From assembly GCA_014803485.1 (NCBI GenBank), contig JAAVBQ010000008.1, forward strand, positions 1 through 57,777: a DNA stretch of 57,777 nt, given 5' to 3'. The stretch is from a bacterium. Lineage in GTDB: Bacteria > Bacteroidota > Bacteroidia > Bacteroidales > P3. The translations under genes were made by a program, and so were the position numbers. The stretch's first letter is position 1. Every line of letters begins with the position of its first letter. Below the pieces are notes generated by a model. It was not told where the DNA came from and did not search any database. It saw nothing but the letters and a program-made list of their open reading frames with translations. Shown in pieces: positions 1 through 8,637 of this stretch.

Positions 1-1508
1 TCCGCATAAACAACATATTGTTCCGCTTCTTCCGTAATAACATCAAGCGTATCTATACTCAAGGCTGTTAGTTTACTCCTTTCGTAATAGAAGTAATAAC
101 CCGTTTCATTGTATTTGTCAAGCAGATACTTGTTTTTATCTGAACGTTTACGCTCCAAATGTTGCCGCGTTTCGGTGTAGTAAATATACTCCCGGATTCG
201 TTCTTCCTCTATATTCTCATTCAAATTACCCTCTTTATCAAACAGCGGTTCTCCCAACTCGTAACAGTCGAAGGCTCCGCCCGTTCCGGCGACTGCGTTT
301 TTGCCTTCGCCATAACCTCGCATTACCCGACGCACACGCTCGGCAGTGATGCTTTCGGCGTAGTCTTCCATTTCCACAAGGATAAACTTGCGGTTGCCTC
401 CGTCTTGCTTATTTAGGTTCAGCACCGCATGGGCTGTTGTACCCGAACCAGCAAAAGAATCGAGAATAATAGATTGTTTATCAGAACATATCCAACTTAT
501 AATTCTGTCAAGAATTTGAACACTTTTTTCGGTATCAAATGTGGTAAACGATCCAGACAACAAAATATCCATCCAGTTATCACTCAACAATTTACCACTT
601 TGAGGTGGTACATAATATTGAATTACATTAGAGCTATTTATGCGGACAAAATCTAATTTTTCATTGGTTGCCATCAAATGATCAATGTAATAATCATCTA
701 TTGACATTTGTGAGGCATATTCACTAAGGTATTTTTCATAGTTTTGGGCAGCCTGTTTACCTCTTGACTCCTCCCATCTCCATTGCCCTTTATCCGGAGT
801 TTGTCCAAATAGTGGATAGCGCATTGTTGGGCGATCTGTGCCCCTCCAAAATGTATCCCATTTACCCGATTTGACTTGTTCGTGAGTTTTGGAAAGTTTA
901 GGCAATCTATGGAGTGGAGATTTTGAATACAAGAATATATACTCATGCCCCAATGATAAAGTTTGAACATCATCAAATTGCGCTTGAACATTTTTTACCC
1001 CCCTACGAACAGCTATACAATTCCTAAAATTAGCAGGCCCGAAAATTTCGTCCAACAGAAATTTTAGTGATGCAAATTCAAAAACATCAATCGAGATAAA
1101 GATTGCCCCATCTTCTGCCAACAATTTATGTAGCAGTTTCAGACGCGGATACATCATACAGAGCCATTTATCGTGACGGCTCAAATCTTCGCCTTGTTTG
1201 CCTACAACTTTTTTTAACCAATCCTGGATTTTAGGGTCGTTCACATTGTCATTGTAAACCCATTTTTCGTTGCCCGTGTTATACGGCGGATCTATATAGA
1301 TACACTTCATGCGCCCTTCGTACTCCGGCAGCAACGATTTCAGCGCCTCCAAATTGTCGCCATGTATGATTTTGTTGCCGCTTTTCGTGGCTGTACGGTC
1401 GCCCTCATCCTCTGCCCGAAATCCATACTTGTGCTCCAACACACGATACGGCACATCGTGATGATGATTAACAACCTTATCTTTTCCTATCCAAGTTAGT
1501 GTGGGCAT
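1..1508 (-). CDS. Beta-class adenine DNA methyltransferase (type III Mod-like), 3' end outside window
   Basis: The reading frame is open from an ATG at 1508 down to the left edge (502 codons, no stop), so the C-terminus is missing. It should transfer a methyl group from S-adenosylmethionine to adenine in DNA. Motif IV, DPPYNTGN, is at about residues 73-80. The SAM-binding motif I, DSFAGSGTTAH, is at about 350-360. Motif IV before motif I is the beta-class order, and the roughly 270 residues between them would hold the target-recognition domain. DPPYNTG with a long C-terminal extension resembles Mod subunits of type III restriction systems, whose Res partner normally follows; that region lies outside the window. 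The start is 2 nt after the stop of the Mrr-like gene, implying co-transcription. Base composition is AT-rich relative to dnaX. The family is clear; type III versus solitary methylase is inference. Confidence 0.88.
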   Translation of the reverse strand, partial: MPTLTWIGKDKVVNHHHDVPYRVLEHKYGFRAEDEGDRTATKSGNKIIHGDNLEALKSLLPEYEGRMKCIYIDPPYNTGNEKWVYNDNVNDPKIQDWLKKVVGKQGEDLSRHDKWLCMMYPRLKLLHKLLAEDGAIFISIDVFEFASLKFLLDEIFGPANFRNCIAVRRGVKNVQAQFDDVQTLSLGHEYIFLYSKSPLHRLPKLSKTHEQVKSGKWDTFWRGTDRPTMRYPLFGQTPDKGQWRWEESRGKQAAQNYEKYLSEYASQMSIDDYYIDHLMATNEKLDFVRINSSNVIQYYVPPQSGKLLSDNWMDILLSGSFTTFDTEKSVQILDRIISWICSDKQSIILDSFAGSGTTAHAVLNLNKQDGGNRKFILVEMEDYAESITAERVRRVMRGYGEGKNAVAGTGGAFDCYELGEPLFDKEGNLNENIEEERIREYIYYTETRQHLERKRSDKNKYLLDKYNETGYYFYYERSKLTALSIDTLDVITEEAEQYVVYA

Positions 1509-1510
1509 AA

Positions 1511-2638
1511 CTATTCCTCAACTATTTTTGGTTCAATAACTTCTTCATCAGACTTTAATTTGTCTGGTGTATCTACGTATATAATTGTTTCTTTATTCTC
1601 AATTATCGGTTTGACGGGTATCGTCAATTTCCCTTCTTTTTGGTAATCTCTAGATAACAACTGCCATTGGACAACCACTTCTTTGATGTTATCTTCTGGC
1701 TTTACACTTATCTTAAAATCATCAAAATCATTTTTCAATAATTTTGTTTGTTTTGGTCTAAATTCTAATACATTGCGCCATTTTGTCTCAAATAGTTCCC
1801 GATCCCTATCTTTTTTATCGTTAATGGATGCTTTGATAACTGGATCCATAAGATAGCTGTCACAATAATGGAAGTTGCAACTTAATTCTTGACAGTTGTC
1901 TATCTGTATATAGATTTTATAATCCTCAATAGTCGTAGAGCCAATATTAGAAACTTCAAAATATATATCACACCATCGATAATCAACTTTACATTTTGGG
2001 TTGAAAAATGATATAGGCTGAATAGATAGGGGTTGCATAAATGGTCCCCATATACCATTTGTATAGTTTCGTTCTCGCAATTTGTATTTTTTGGTTATAC
2101 GGAAATACTTAGGATGTAGTGCATTGTCATCATCTAACGATATAGATACATTTACATCTGAATTATCTGCATATTGGCAATTATTTATATACCAATTATA
2201 AGTTGACTTTCTTTCTTTTAGTAAATCGACAATATCTTCCCATGAAAATATGTCGATTATAAAACCACCTTTACCGATGTTTTCGACATTCTTTTTTCTA
2301 ATATACTCCTCAATTTTAGCATCTTTAACAGCCGTAGTGGCAAAGTAAAATGCTTTTAAGGTCGGTTTAAAATTTTTGGCTTTTTCGATTTCTATATCTA
2401 TCTCTTTTGTTGTAAGTTGTGCTTGTGTGTAATTGTCTTTCCCCTTGCACTGGATACCATAATATTCGGCACCTCCATTAGGGGCTCCATAAATATCAAC
2501 ACCGCACTGATTCTGACCGTTTCGTCCATTGCGTTTAATGGTGTCTGAACAATTCCAAATTTCGCCCCACAATTTCTTACAAAGCAATTCAAAATCTTGC
2601 CAATTCTCCGGCGGACGTATTTGTGAAGGCGCTATCAT
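1511..2638 (-). CDS. Mrr-like PD-(D/E)XK nuclease-domain protein
   Basis: A 375-residue protein. The first about 150 residues look like a restriction-endonuclease-like domain of the Mrr type: PPENWQDFE near residues 9-17, GVDIYG with Asp48, then YYGIQCKGK with Gln63 and Lys65. This gives a D...QxK core in place of the commoner D...ExK, as seen in Mrr enzymes. Related N-terminal domains are known as the nuclease module of larger defence ATPases; here it stands alone. The C-terminal about 200 residues are beta-rich and unrecognised, ending in an acidic tail. No ATPase or helicase motor is present in this chain. The gene is in a tight pair with the downstream methyltransferase, suggesting a restriction or effector role tied to it. 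The nuclease fold is fairly sure; activity and target are not known. Confidence 0.75.
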   Translation of the reverse strand: MIAPSQIRPPENWQDFELLCKKLWGEIWNCSDTIKRNGRNGQNQCGVDIYGAPNGGAEYYGIQCKGKDNYTQAQLTTKEIDIEIEKAKNFKPTLKAFYFATTAVKDAKIEEYIRKKNVENIGKGGFIIDIFSWEDIVDLLKERKSTYNWYINNCQYADNSDVNVSISLDDDNALHPKYFRITKKYKLRERNYTNGIWGPFMQPLSIQPISFFNPKCKVDYRWCDIYFEVSNIGSTTIEDYKIYIQIDNCQELSCNFHYCDSYLMDPVIKASINDKKDRDRELFETKWRNVLEFRPKQTKLLKNDFDDFKISVKPEDNIKEVVVQWQLLSRDYQKEGKLTIPVKPIIENKETIIYVDTPDKLKSDEEVIEPKIVEE

Positions 2639-2949
2639 ATATATTCTTTATTATCAATTAAATATTTCGTGTCAAATTGAGGCATGTTGCTATCTCAAAC
2701 AACACCTCCAAACTCGGAAAGGCACAGCTTTATGCTAAGCCTTTCTTTAGTACACAAAAATAGGCAATTATATTGAATAGCCATAGATATTTCAATGTCG
2801 GTTATCAACTTAATAAGAATGAAATCGTGGATTGGATATCGCGCTTTGCTACATCCAATTATAATCGAATGGAATACCTCAAACATCCCCTTGGGGGTGG
2901 TATATAGGCACCCAAAATGGTTAATAACTTTTCAGCGAAGCACAGAGGT
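2639..2949. other. AT-rich intergenic region with possible promoter
   Basis: About 310 bp without a convincing gene. The only open frames are short and unrecognised. On the minus strand it contains one exact TAnnTTTG match (reads TATTTTTG at 2762-2755), about 115 nt upstream of the Mrr-like start, that could drive the nuclease-methylase pair. A CCCC/GGGG inverted repeat lies near 2887-2897. Nothing else is evident. Confidence 0.4.
2755..2762 (-). promoter_or_regulatory. Candidate Bacteroidota -7 element for the nuclease-methylase pair
   Basis: The minus strand reads TATTTTTG, matching the TAnnTTTG consensus. No clear -33 TTTG lies at the expected distance. In AT-rich DNA such a match can arise by chance. 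Confidence 0.3.
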
Positions 2950-3411
2950 TTACAATTCCAAGCCGAGTTTGTTCACCCTCAAGGCATCCTCCATTCTTTT
3001 ATAGCATTTCTTGGGAACGTTAAAGAAACAGTTCAGAGATCCAGGGATACGCCGAAATTTGAAGCCACAATGGTGCATAGCCAATATTGCAGTGCCATTG
3101 GATACATAGTTTATTCGCCCATTAGTAACCTTATTGAGCAGGCGTTCTACCATATGTTTTAGTCTATAAGACGTATAATCTTCGTTGATCTTATTATATG
3201 ATGGAACATAGAAATAGCACCTAATTATATCTTGTGCACACATCAACTCTTCAAGATTGAAATCATTAAGATTAACTAGTTTCTGACTGCCTGTTAATCC
3301 ACCGTAGGTAAGTCCCTTGAGAGTCTTTTCTTTGGATAAGTACGCAAACTCTCTCAACCATGATTCCTTGTTCTGGTTCCAAAAATAATATAGATAATCC
3401 TTCTCTTCCAT
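2950..3411 (-). CDS. Hypothetical protein, unknown family
   Basis: A 153-residue protein if read from the ATG at 3411 (begins MEEKDYLYYFW). The open frame extends to 3462, but the extra 17 residues are not convincing. The N-terminal half is charged and aromatic. The C-terminal half has a compact motif, YVSNGTAILAMHHCGFKFRR, then CFFNVPKK, which could be a small helix-turn-helix or nucleic-acid-binding fold, but I cannot assign it. No signal peptide or membrane segment is visible. It lies between the DUF4062 gene (stop 3473) and the Mrr-like gene, on the same strand, so it may be an accessory part of the cluster. It could also be a passenger gene. Confidence 0.5.
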   Translation of the reverse strand: MEEKDYLYYFWNQNKESWLREFAYLSKEKTLKGLTYGGLTGSQKLVNLNDFNLEELMCAQDIIRCYFYVPSYNKINEDYTSYRLKHMVERLLNKVTNGRINYVSNGTAILAMHHCGFKFRRIPGSLNCFFNVPKKCYKRMEDALRVNKLGLEL

Positions 3412-3472
3412 AATATATGTTATTGATAGATTTGAGACATATAACAATGTTAAATAATACATTACACAATAA

Positions 3473-4954
3473 TCATTTCTCGATTATTATCCATTTCCCA
3501 TTATAATCGCCACCCTGTCTTAACAAAATCCCTTCTGTCCGTAATTTATCGATGATTTTTCTTGTTTGACGTTCACTCAAACCGAGTTTTCTCGCTAATT
3601 CAGCTCTGGATATAGAAGGATTGGCTTTTATCAATTCTATTAGTTTTATCACCTCTGGATCGCTCTGGATCACCTCTGGATCACTCTGAATCACCTCTGG
3701 ATCGCTCTGGATCACCTCTGGATCACTTTGAGCATCTTTCCTTCTCCAAATAACCACCCTAAAATCCTCTTCTTGATAAAACTCAGGTGCCTTAAGCCCA
3801 TAATTGCGACATTTCTCTATAATGTCCTCCGTGCCTGTACCTACTTTTTCTATATATCCTTTCCAATACATAGGGTCTGCAATCAAAGGATTTGTTGGCA
3901 ATGATTTGTGTGGCCCTTGGAGTTTCTGCACGGTAAGTCCATATGGCAATTGTCCCGGATTCCAGATCTCAAGTCTATTGCGAAACAACATCACTTGTAC
4001 ACTTGCATTGCTTGTATAGTCTCTATGACACACAGCATTGACAATAGCTTCTTTAACAGCGTCAATAGGCAATTCAGGGTGTGTTGGAACAGATGCGGTA
4101 TCTCCTTTGTCACGTGTCCCCACCCAATTATCCACACGGCTCATAACAAAATCGGTGGCCTGATCTACCAATTCAAAAACATCACCTCGGTATATCTGGT
4201 ATGCTGGCATTGGTTTTCTTACAACATCGCCATAAAATTGAACACACTTCACCTCCGACGGGATAAAGTATTTTTGAGGTTTTTTGCCAAAAAGCAAGAT
4301 AGCCGCATTCGTGATTTTTTCATTCTCATCTATCAAATCAAGATGAACAAGAAGTTCTTTTATAGGAGTATCTACTGTAAGTGGAAAATTCCTTTTTGAA
4401 CGAGCCACTTGAACAAAACTGCGAATTTTATCTTCATCCAAATCTGCCATTGTTGCCCCATTATCAAAGGATGCATCGAAAGGGCGAAATCTAATAAATT
4501 CTTTTTCTTCCAAATAGCGAATCAAAGACGCATAAACCGAAGTACGTAACCCGTCTATATCTACAAATGTTTTGCGAACAATATCACGTTCTACTTTTGT
4601 TATCAGTGCCGTTTCTTTCGGATGCCTTTTATCTTCATCTATACCTTTTATGTATATCAGACGACTTTTGTGTAACAACTTGGCTACATCATATTCACGC
4701 TCTGTGGGTGAAACCCCTTCCTCGTCCTCATAACCATACTGATTTCCATATAATCCCAAATATATGTCACTCGCTTCAACTTCTTTCAGATATACATGAT
4801 CAACTGGATATTCATTTGCCGGAACTTCCTCAAAAATAAACGGTTCAAAAAACTTACCCAACAATGCATCTGTCCGGATATAATGACAAAGCATAGCTCG
4901 CTCTTCTGCAAACTCACTCTGCACACTACTTATGAATATTCTTATACGTTCCAT
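3473..4954 (-). CDS. DUF4062 / RecG-like ATP-binding / winged-helix protein
   Basis: A 493-residue multidomain protein. Residues 1-110 are a DUF4062 domain, starting MERIRIFISSVQSEF and including YLGLYGNQYGYEDEEG; this fold is related to TIR/nucleotide-binding domains and is common at the N-terminus of signalling and defence proteins. Residues about 190-405 match the putative ATP-binding region of proteins annotated as RecG-like transcriptional regulators (COG2865/HATPase_c_4), with EAIVNAVCHRDY, LEIWNPGQLPYG and EKVGTGTEDII. Residues about 408-436 are four copies of QSDPEVI. The end is a winged helix (ISRAELARKLGLSERQTRKIIDKL), which probably binds DNA. It follows dnaX after 39 bp on the same strand, but its AT-rich composition marks it as part of the acquired block. 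A sensor or regulator role in defence is inference. Confidence 0.8.
   Translation of the reverse strand: MERIRIFISSVQSEFAEERAMLCHYIRTDALLGKFFEPFIFEEVPANEYPVDHVYLKEVEASDIYLGLYGNQYGYEDEEGVSPTEREYDVAKLLHKSRLIYIKGIDEDKRHPKETALITKVERDIVRKTFVDIDGLRTSVYASLIRYLEEKEFIRFRPFDASFDNGATMADLDEDKIRSFVQVARSKRNFPLTVDTPIKELLVHLDLIDENEKITNAAILLFGKKPQKYFIPSEVKCVQFYGDVVRKPMPAYQIYRGDVFELVDQATDFVMSRVDNWVGTRDKGDTASVPTHPELPIDAVKEAIVNAVCHRDYTSNASVQVMLFRNRLEIWNPGQLPYGLTVQKLQGPHKSLPTNPLIADPMYWKGYIEKVGTGTEDIIEKCRNYGLKAPEFYQEEDFRVVIWRRKDAQSDPEVIQSDPEVIQSDPEVIQSDPEVIKLIELIKANPSISRAELARKLGLSERQTRKIIDKLRTEGILLRQGGDYNGKWIIIEK
3648..3731 (-). repeat. In-frame 21-bp tandem repeat, four copies
   Basis: Four 21-bp units encode the heptapeptide QSDPEVI in the DUF4062 protein. 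Units 1 and 3 resemble each other more than their neighbours, as do 2 and 4, so the array also looks like two 42-bp dimers. The unit length keeps the frame when copies are gained or lost. Confidence 0.95.
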
Positions 4955-4993
4955 CCTTATGCTCTGACTATGTATATATATGAGATTCGTCCC

Positions 4994-6862
4994 CTATAGT
5001 TCTATGCCGAGGTGGAGGGTGTCGCGGAGGTTTTGGAGTTCGGGATTGTTCTCCACCATTTTCTGGTATTTCTCCTGCGGGGTGTAAATCAGAGTGTCGG
5101 GCTTGAGGCTCTCATCCACTTTCACAACAAAATGTATGGCGCGGTTCTGCAATTTGCCGCGCAGAAAATCCAAGATGTTCTTCTGCCCCTGCGTCAGCGT
5201 TTCGGCGGCGTAGCTGTTGGCCACCGTCAGTTCCACGGCATAATCCTTTCCCAAAACGGGTTTGGCCATCGAGAGGATGTTGGCCAGGCCGGGCTGGGCG
5301 GTTTGAATGCTCTCGATATAGATTTTCCATTGCTGATCCAGGGCGAATTGACTGAAGTCCTTGTCGGGTTGTGCCGAAGAGAGGGCTTCTTGGGGGTTGG
5401 CGTTCTTCGCCTGGGTCTGTGCCGAAAGGCCTTGCAGGGAGGTGGCGCTACGGAAGGGCTTTCCCTGCGGGGCGGGTTGAGGGGTGGGTTGCGGTGTAGG
5501 TTGCGGCTGCACCGGCGGCGCAACGGGCTGTGGAGCCGACGACGGAGCGGCAGATGGAGCCGGCGACGGCGCGGCAGGCTGCTGAACTGGCGGTTGCACA
5601 GACGGAGCGGGCGACGGTGCAACGGGCTGAGATACAGGTTGCGGTGACGGTTGCGCCGGAGCCTCAACGGGCTTCGCTTGCGACACAGGCGACGGCTTCG
5701 GAGCCGCCTCAGGCAACTCCCCCACGCCTGCGCCACGGGCCTCCCCACCCTTCGCCTGCAAAGCCTCGGCCTTAAAAATCCGTATCATCTGCAACAACAG
5801 AATCTCCACCAACAAACGCTTGTGGTTACTGTTGCGATACTGCAAATCGCACTGATTGCCATATTCCAGAGCCGAAAGCAACTGCCCTAACGAACAAACC
5901 TCGCTCTGTTCCTTATAACGCTGCCGCAAACGCGACGAACTCTCCACAAGCGCCTCGGTCTGCGTTTCCTTCATCATCATCAACGTACGCAAATGCCGGC
6001 TCAATCCCCCCACAAACGTCTGTCCGTCAAAACCATTCTCCAACACCTGATTAAACAGGTTCAGCGCCCCCGGCACATTGCCCTGCAGGAAATAGCCGAA
6101 CATCTCGAAATAGGTTTCGTAATCGAGAATGTTGAGCATGGATATGGTCTGCTTGTAGGTGATGCTGTTGCCCGAAAAGCTCACAATCTGATCGAACATC
6201 GACAGGGCGTCGCGCAGACCGCCGTCGGCTTTCTGCGCCACCACGCGCAATGCCTCTTCCTCGAATGCGATGTTCTCTTTCTCGCATATATTCTTGAGGT
6301 GTTCCACCATATCGTCGATGGTGATGCGCTTGAAATCGAAAATCTGACAGCGGCTCAGAATGGTGGGGATAATCTTGTTCTTCTCGGTGGTGGCGAGAAT
6401 GAATTTGGCGTAGGCGGGCGGTTCTTCGAGCGTTTTGAGGAAAGCGTTGAAGGCCTCGGAAGTGAGCATATGCACTTCGTCGATGATATACACCTTATAC
6501 TTACCTACTTGCGGTGGAATCCGCACCTGCTCCACAAGGGCGCGCATGGCCTCCACATTGCGGTTGGAAGCCGCGTCGAGTTCGTAGATATTTTGGGAGG
6601 CGTTCTGAAGAAATCCCTTGCAGGAATCGCATTCGCCGCAGGGTTCCATATCGGGGCCGGGGTTGGTGCAGTTGATGGTGCGTGCCAAGATACGGGCGCA
6701 GGTGGTCTTGCCCACGCCTCGGGGCCCGCAGAACAGGAACGATTGCGCCAAATGTCCGTTGCGTATCGAATTTTTAAGTGTTTCGGTGATGGCTTTCTGC
6801 CCGATAACCGTGCCGAAAGTGTCGGGGCGGTACTTACGTGCCGATACCACAAAGTCTTCCAT
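4994..6862 (-). CDS. dnaX: DNA polymerase III subunit gamma/tau
   Basis: A 622-residue clamp-loader ATPase. It loads the sliding clamp during replication and its C-terminus organises the polymerase. The AAA+ core has Walker A GPRGVGKTT (about 46-54), the zinc-binding cysteines C65, C75, C78 and C81, Walker B IIDEVHML, and the SRC sensor in LSRCQIFDF. Residues about 365-480 are a Pro/Ala/Gln/Ser-rich linker, and the last about 130 residues are a folded tau-like region. No slippery A-rich frameshift site was seen, so I have no evidence for a programmed short gamma form. It is divergent from lolD, with 66 bp between the starts. The AT-rich defence genes begin just beyond its stop. Confidence 0.97.
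   Translation of the reverse strand: MEDFVVSARKYRPDTFGTVIGQKAITETLKNSIRNGHLAQSFLFCGPRGVGKTTCARILARTINCTNPGPDMEPCGECDSCKGFLQNASQNIYELDAASNRNVEAMRALVEQVRIPPQVGKYKVYIIDEVHMLTSEAFNAFLKTLEEPPAYAKFILATTEKNKIIPTILSRCQIFDFKRITIDDMVEHLKNICEKENIAFEEEALRVVAQKADGGLRDALSMFDQIVSFSGNSITYKQTISMLNILDYETYFEMFGYFLQGNVPGALNLFNQVLENGFDGQTFVGGLSRHLRTLMMMKETQTEALVESSSRLRQRYKEQSEVCSLGQLLSALEYGNQCDLQYRNSNHKRLLVEILLLQMIRIFKAEALQAKGGEARGAGVGELPEAAPKPSPVSQAKPVEAPAQPSPQPVSQPVAPSPAPSVQPPVQQPAAPSPAPSAAPSSAPQPVAPPVQPQPTPQPTPQPAPQGKPFRSATSLQGLSAQTQAKNANPQEALSSAQPDKDFSQFALDQQWKIYIESIQTAQPGLANILSMAKPVLGKDYAVELTVANSYAAETLTQGQKNILDFLRGKLQNRAIHFVVKVDESLKPDTLIYTPQEKYQKMVENNPELQNLRDTLHLGIEL
5455..5770 (-). repeat. Pro/Ala/Gln-rich low-complexity linker in dnaX
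   Basis: Degenerate GC-rich short repeats encode runs of PAPS, PQPV and TPQP. This is a flexible tether between the ATPase core and the C-terminal domain, and it is the cause of the many long shadow frames here. Confidence 0.8.
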
Positions 6863-6928
6863 AATTCCTCTCTTTAAAACCTGCCAAAATACGAAAAAAA
6901 AGTTACTTTTACCTCAAATTTCCGACTT

Positions 6929-7591
6929 ATGATCCGGGTGGACGACATTCGCAAAACATACGAGAACCTGCAAGTGCTCAAAGGCATCGACCTGCATATA
7001 GACAAGGGCGCGGTGGTGAGCATCGTGGGGGCTTCGGGCGCGGGGAAAACCACGCTTCTGCAGATTATGGGGAGTTTGGAAAGACCCGACAGCGGCAAGG
7101 TCTTTATAGACGGAGTGGATATTTTTTCGCTCAAGGCGAAGGAGTTGGCCCGTTTCCGCAATCGGGAAATCGGGTTTATCTTTCAGTTTCACCATCTTCT
7201 GCCCGAGTTTACGGCTTTGGAGAATGTGATGATTCCGGCCCTGATTGCCAAGTGCCCCAAAGGACAGGCACGCAAGAAAGCGGCGGAACTTTTGGATTTC
7301 TTGGGATTGGCCGACCGCAGGGAACACAAGCCCGGCGAACTGTCGGGAGGCGAACAGCAAAGGGTGGCCGTGGCGCGGGCGTTGGTGAACAACCCCAAAG
7401 TGATTTTCGCCGACGAGCCCTCAGGCAACCTCGACACCGAGAACGCGCTCGCCCTTCACAATCTCTTCTTCGATTTGCGAAAGGAATTCGGCCAGACCTT
7501 CGTTATCGTGACACATAACCCCGACCTGGCCGCCGATTCCGACCGCACCGTCCGCATGAAGGACGGCAGCATCCTTGATGCTACGCGTTGA
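6929..7591 (+). CDS. lolD: Lipoprotein-releasing ABC transporter ATP-binding protein
   Basis: A 220-residue cytoplasmic ATPase that would power a LolCDE-type complex moving lipoproteins from the inner to the outer membrane. Walker A is GASGAGKTT (34-42), the Q-loop is in [12 protein letters not shown], the signature is LSGGEQQR, and Walker B is VIFADEPSG. The [14 protein letters not shown] stretch is typical of the LolD/MacB group. No permease gene is next to it; the neighbours are dnaX (divergent) and rfbB (convergent, overlapping by 11 bp). A MacB-type or FtsE-type partner cannot be excluded from sequence alone. A weak -7-like sequence (TACTTTTA) lies about 20 bp upstream of the start. Confidence 0.85.
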   Translation: MIRVDDIRKTYENLQVLKGIDLHIDKGAVVSIVGASGAGKTTLLQIMGSLERPDSGKVFIDGVDIFSLKAKELARFRNREIGFIFQFHHLLPEFTALENVMIPALIAKCPKGQARKKAAELLDFLGLADRREHKPGELSGGEQQRVAVARALVNNPKVIFADEPSGNLDTENALALHNLFFDLRKEFGQTFVIVTHNPDLAADSDRTVRMKDGSILDATR

Positions 7592-8636
7592 TCTTATACT
7601 GTTTTTCGTAGTATTTCTGATAGTCGCCCGAGGTGACGTTGCGCAGCCATTCCTCATGGTTCAGATACCAGTCTACGGTAAGTTCCATACCTTGTTCGAA
7701 GGTTACGGAAGGTTTCCAGCCCAATTCGTTCACTAATTTGGAGGAATCGATGGCGTAACGCAAATCGTGGCCGGCGCGGTCTTGCACATAGGTGATGAGT
7801 TTCTCGGCTTCGCCCTCGGGGCGTCCCAACTTCCTGTCCACAATCGAACAAAGGAGTTTCACCAAAAAGATATTCTGCTTTTCGTTGTGGCCGCCCACGT
7901 TATAGGTTTCCCCTTTCCTGCCCTTATGGAAAATGAGGTCGATGGCCGAAACATGGTCTTCCACAAAAAGCCAGTCGCGCACATTCTCGCCCTTGCCGTA
8001 GATAGGAAGGGGTTTGTGGTTCCGTATGTTGTTGATGACAAGGGGAATGAGTTTTTCAGGAAATTGATAGCCGCCGTAGTTGTTGGAGCAGTTGGAAATC
8101 ACCACGGGCAGACCGTAGGTGTGGAAGTAGGCGCGTACCAAGTGGTCGGACGAGGCTTTGGAAGCCGAATAGGGGCTGCGCGGATCGTAGCGCGTGGTTT
8201 CGGAGAAGAATCCGTCTTTGCCCAAGGAGCCGTATACTTCGTCGGTGCTGACATGATAGAACAGTTTGCCGTCGAAATTGTCTTTCCATGCGGCGCGGGC
8301 GGCGTTGAGCAGGGTGACGGTGCCCACGATATTGGTGCGTATGAACTCCATGGGATTGGATATCGAACGGTCTACATGCGATTCGGCGGCCAAATGTATC
8401 ACGCCGTCGAAACGGTATTTTTCAAAGAGTTCCGCCACGCGTTTCTCGTCTACGATATCGCCCTTCTCGAAAACATAATTGGGCGCGTTCTCCACATCTT
8501 TCAGATTTTCCAGATTGCCGGCATAGGTAAGTTTATCGAGATTCACCACGCGGGTATCGGGATATTTCTTCACCCAGTGACGCACCAAATGCGAACCGAT
8601 GAACCCGGCGCCTCCTGTAATCAAAACATTTTTCAT
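7581..8636 (-). CDS. rfbB: dTDP-glucose 4,6-dehydratase
   Basis: A 351-residue NAD-dependent short-chain dehydrogenase/epimerase that converts dTDP-glucose to dTDP-4-keto-6-deoxyglucose for rhamnose and other surface sugars. The NAD-binding motif [10 protein letters not shown] is at about residues 8-17. The catalytic Thr-Asp-Glu (STDEVYG) and [10 protein letters not shown] motifs, diagnostic for RmlB, are present. The length is normal for the family. It starts 1 nt after the stop of the PurF-like gene, so the two are probably transcribed together. The other rhamnose genes (rfbA, rfbC, rfbD) are not in the window. Confidence 0.95.
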   Translation of the reverse strand: MKNVLITGGAGFIGSHLVRHWVKKYPDTRVVNLDKLTYAGNLENLKDVENAPNYVFEKGDIVDEKRVAELFEKYRFDGVIHLAAESHVDRSISNPMEFIRTNIVGTVTLLNAARAAWKDNFDGKLFYHVSTDEVYGSLGKDGFFSETTRYDPRSPYSASKASSDHLVRAYFHTYGLPVVISNCSNNYGGYQFPEKLIPLVINNIRNHKPLPIYGKGENVRDWLFVEDHVSAIDLIFHKGRKGETYNVGGHNEKQNIFLVKLLCSIVDRKLGRPEGEAEKLITYVQDRAGHDLRYAIDSSKLVNELGWKPSVTFEQGMELTVDWYLNHEEWLRNVTSGDYQKYYEKQYKINA

Positions 8637-8637
8637 A

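Noticed and set aside
3648..3731. CRISPR array.
   Set aside because: The 21-bp units are contiguous with no spacers and are in frame within a protein gene.
5012..6877. Long open frames on the plus strand opposite dnaX (for example 5012-5647 and 5993-6877).
   Set aside because: They are antisense shadows of a clear dnaX gene in GC-rich, low-complexity sequence and have no recognisable motifs.
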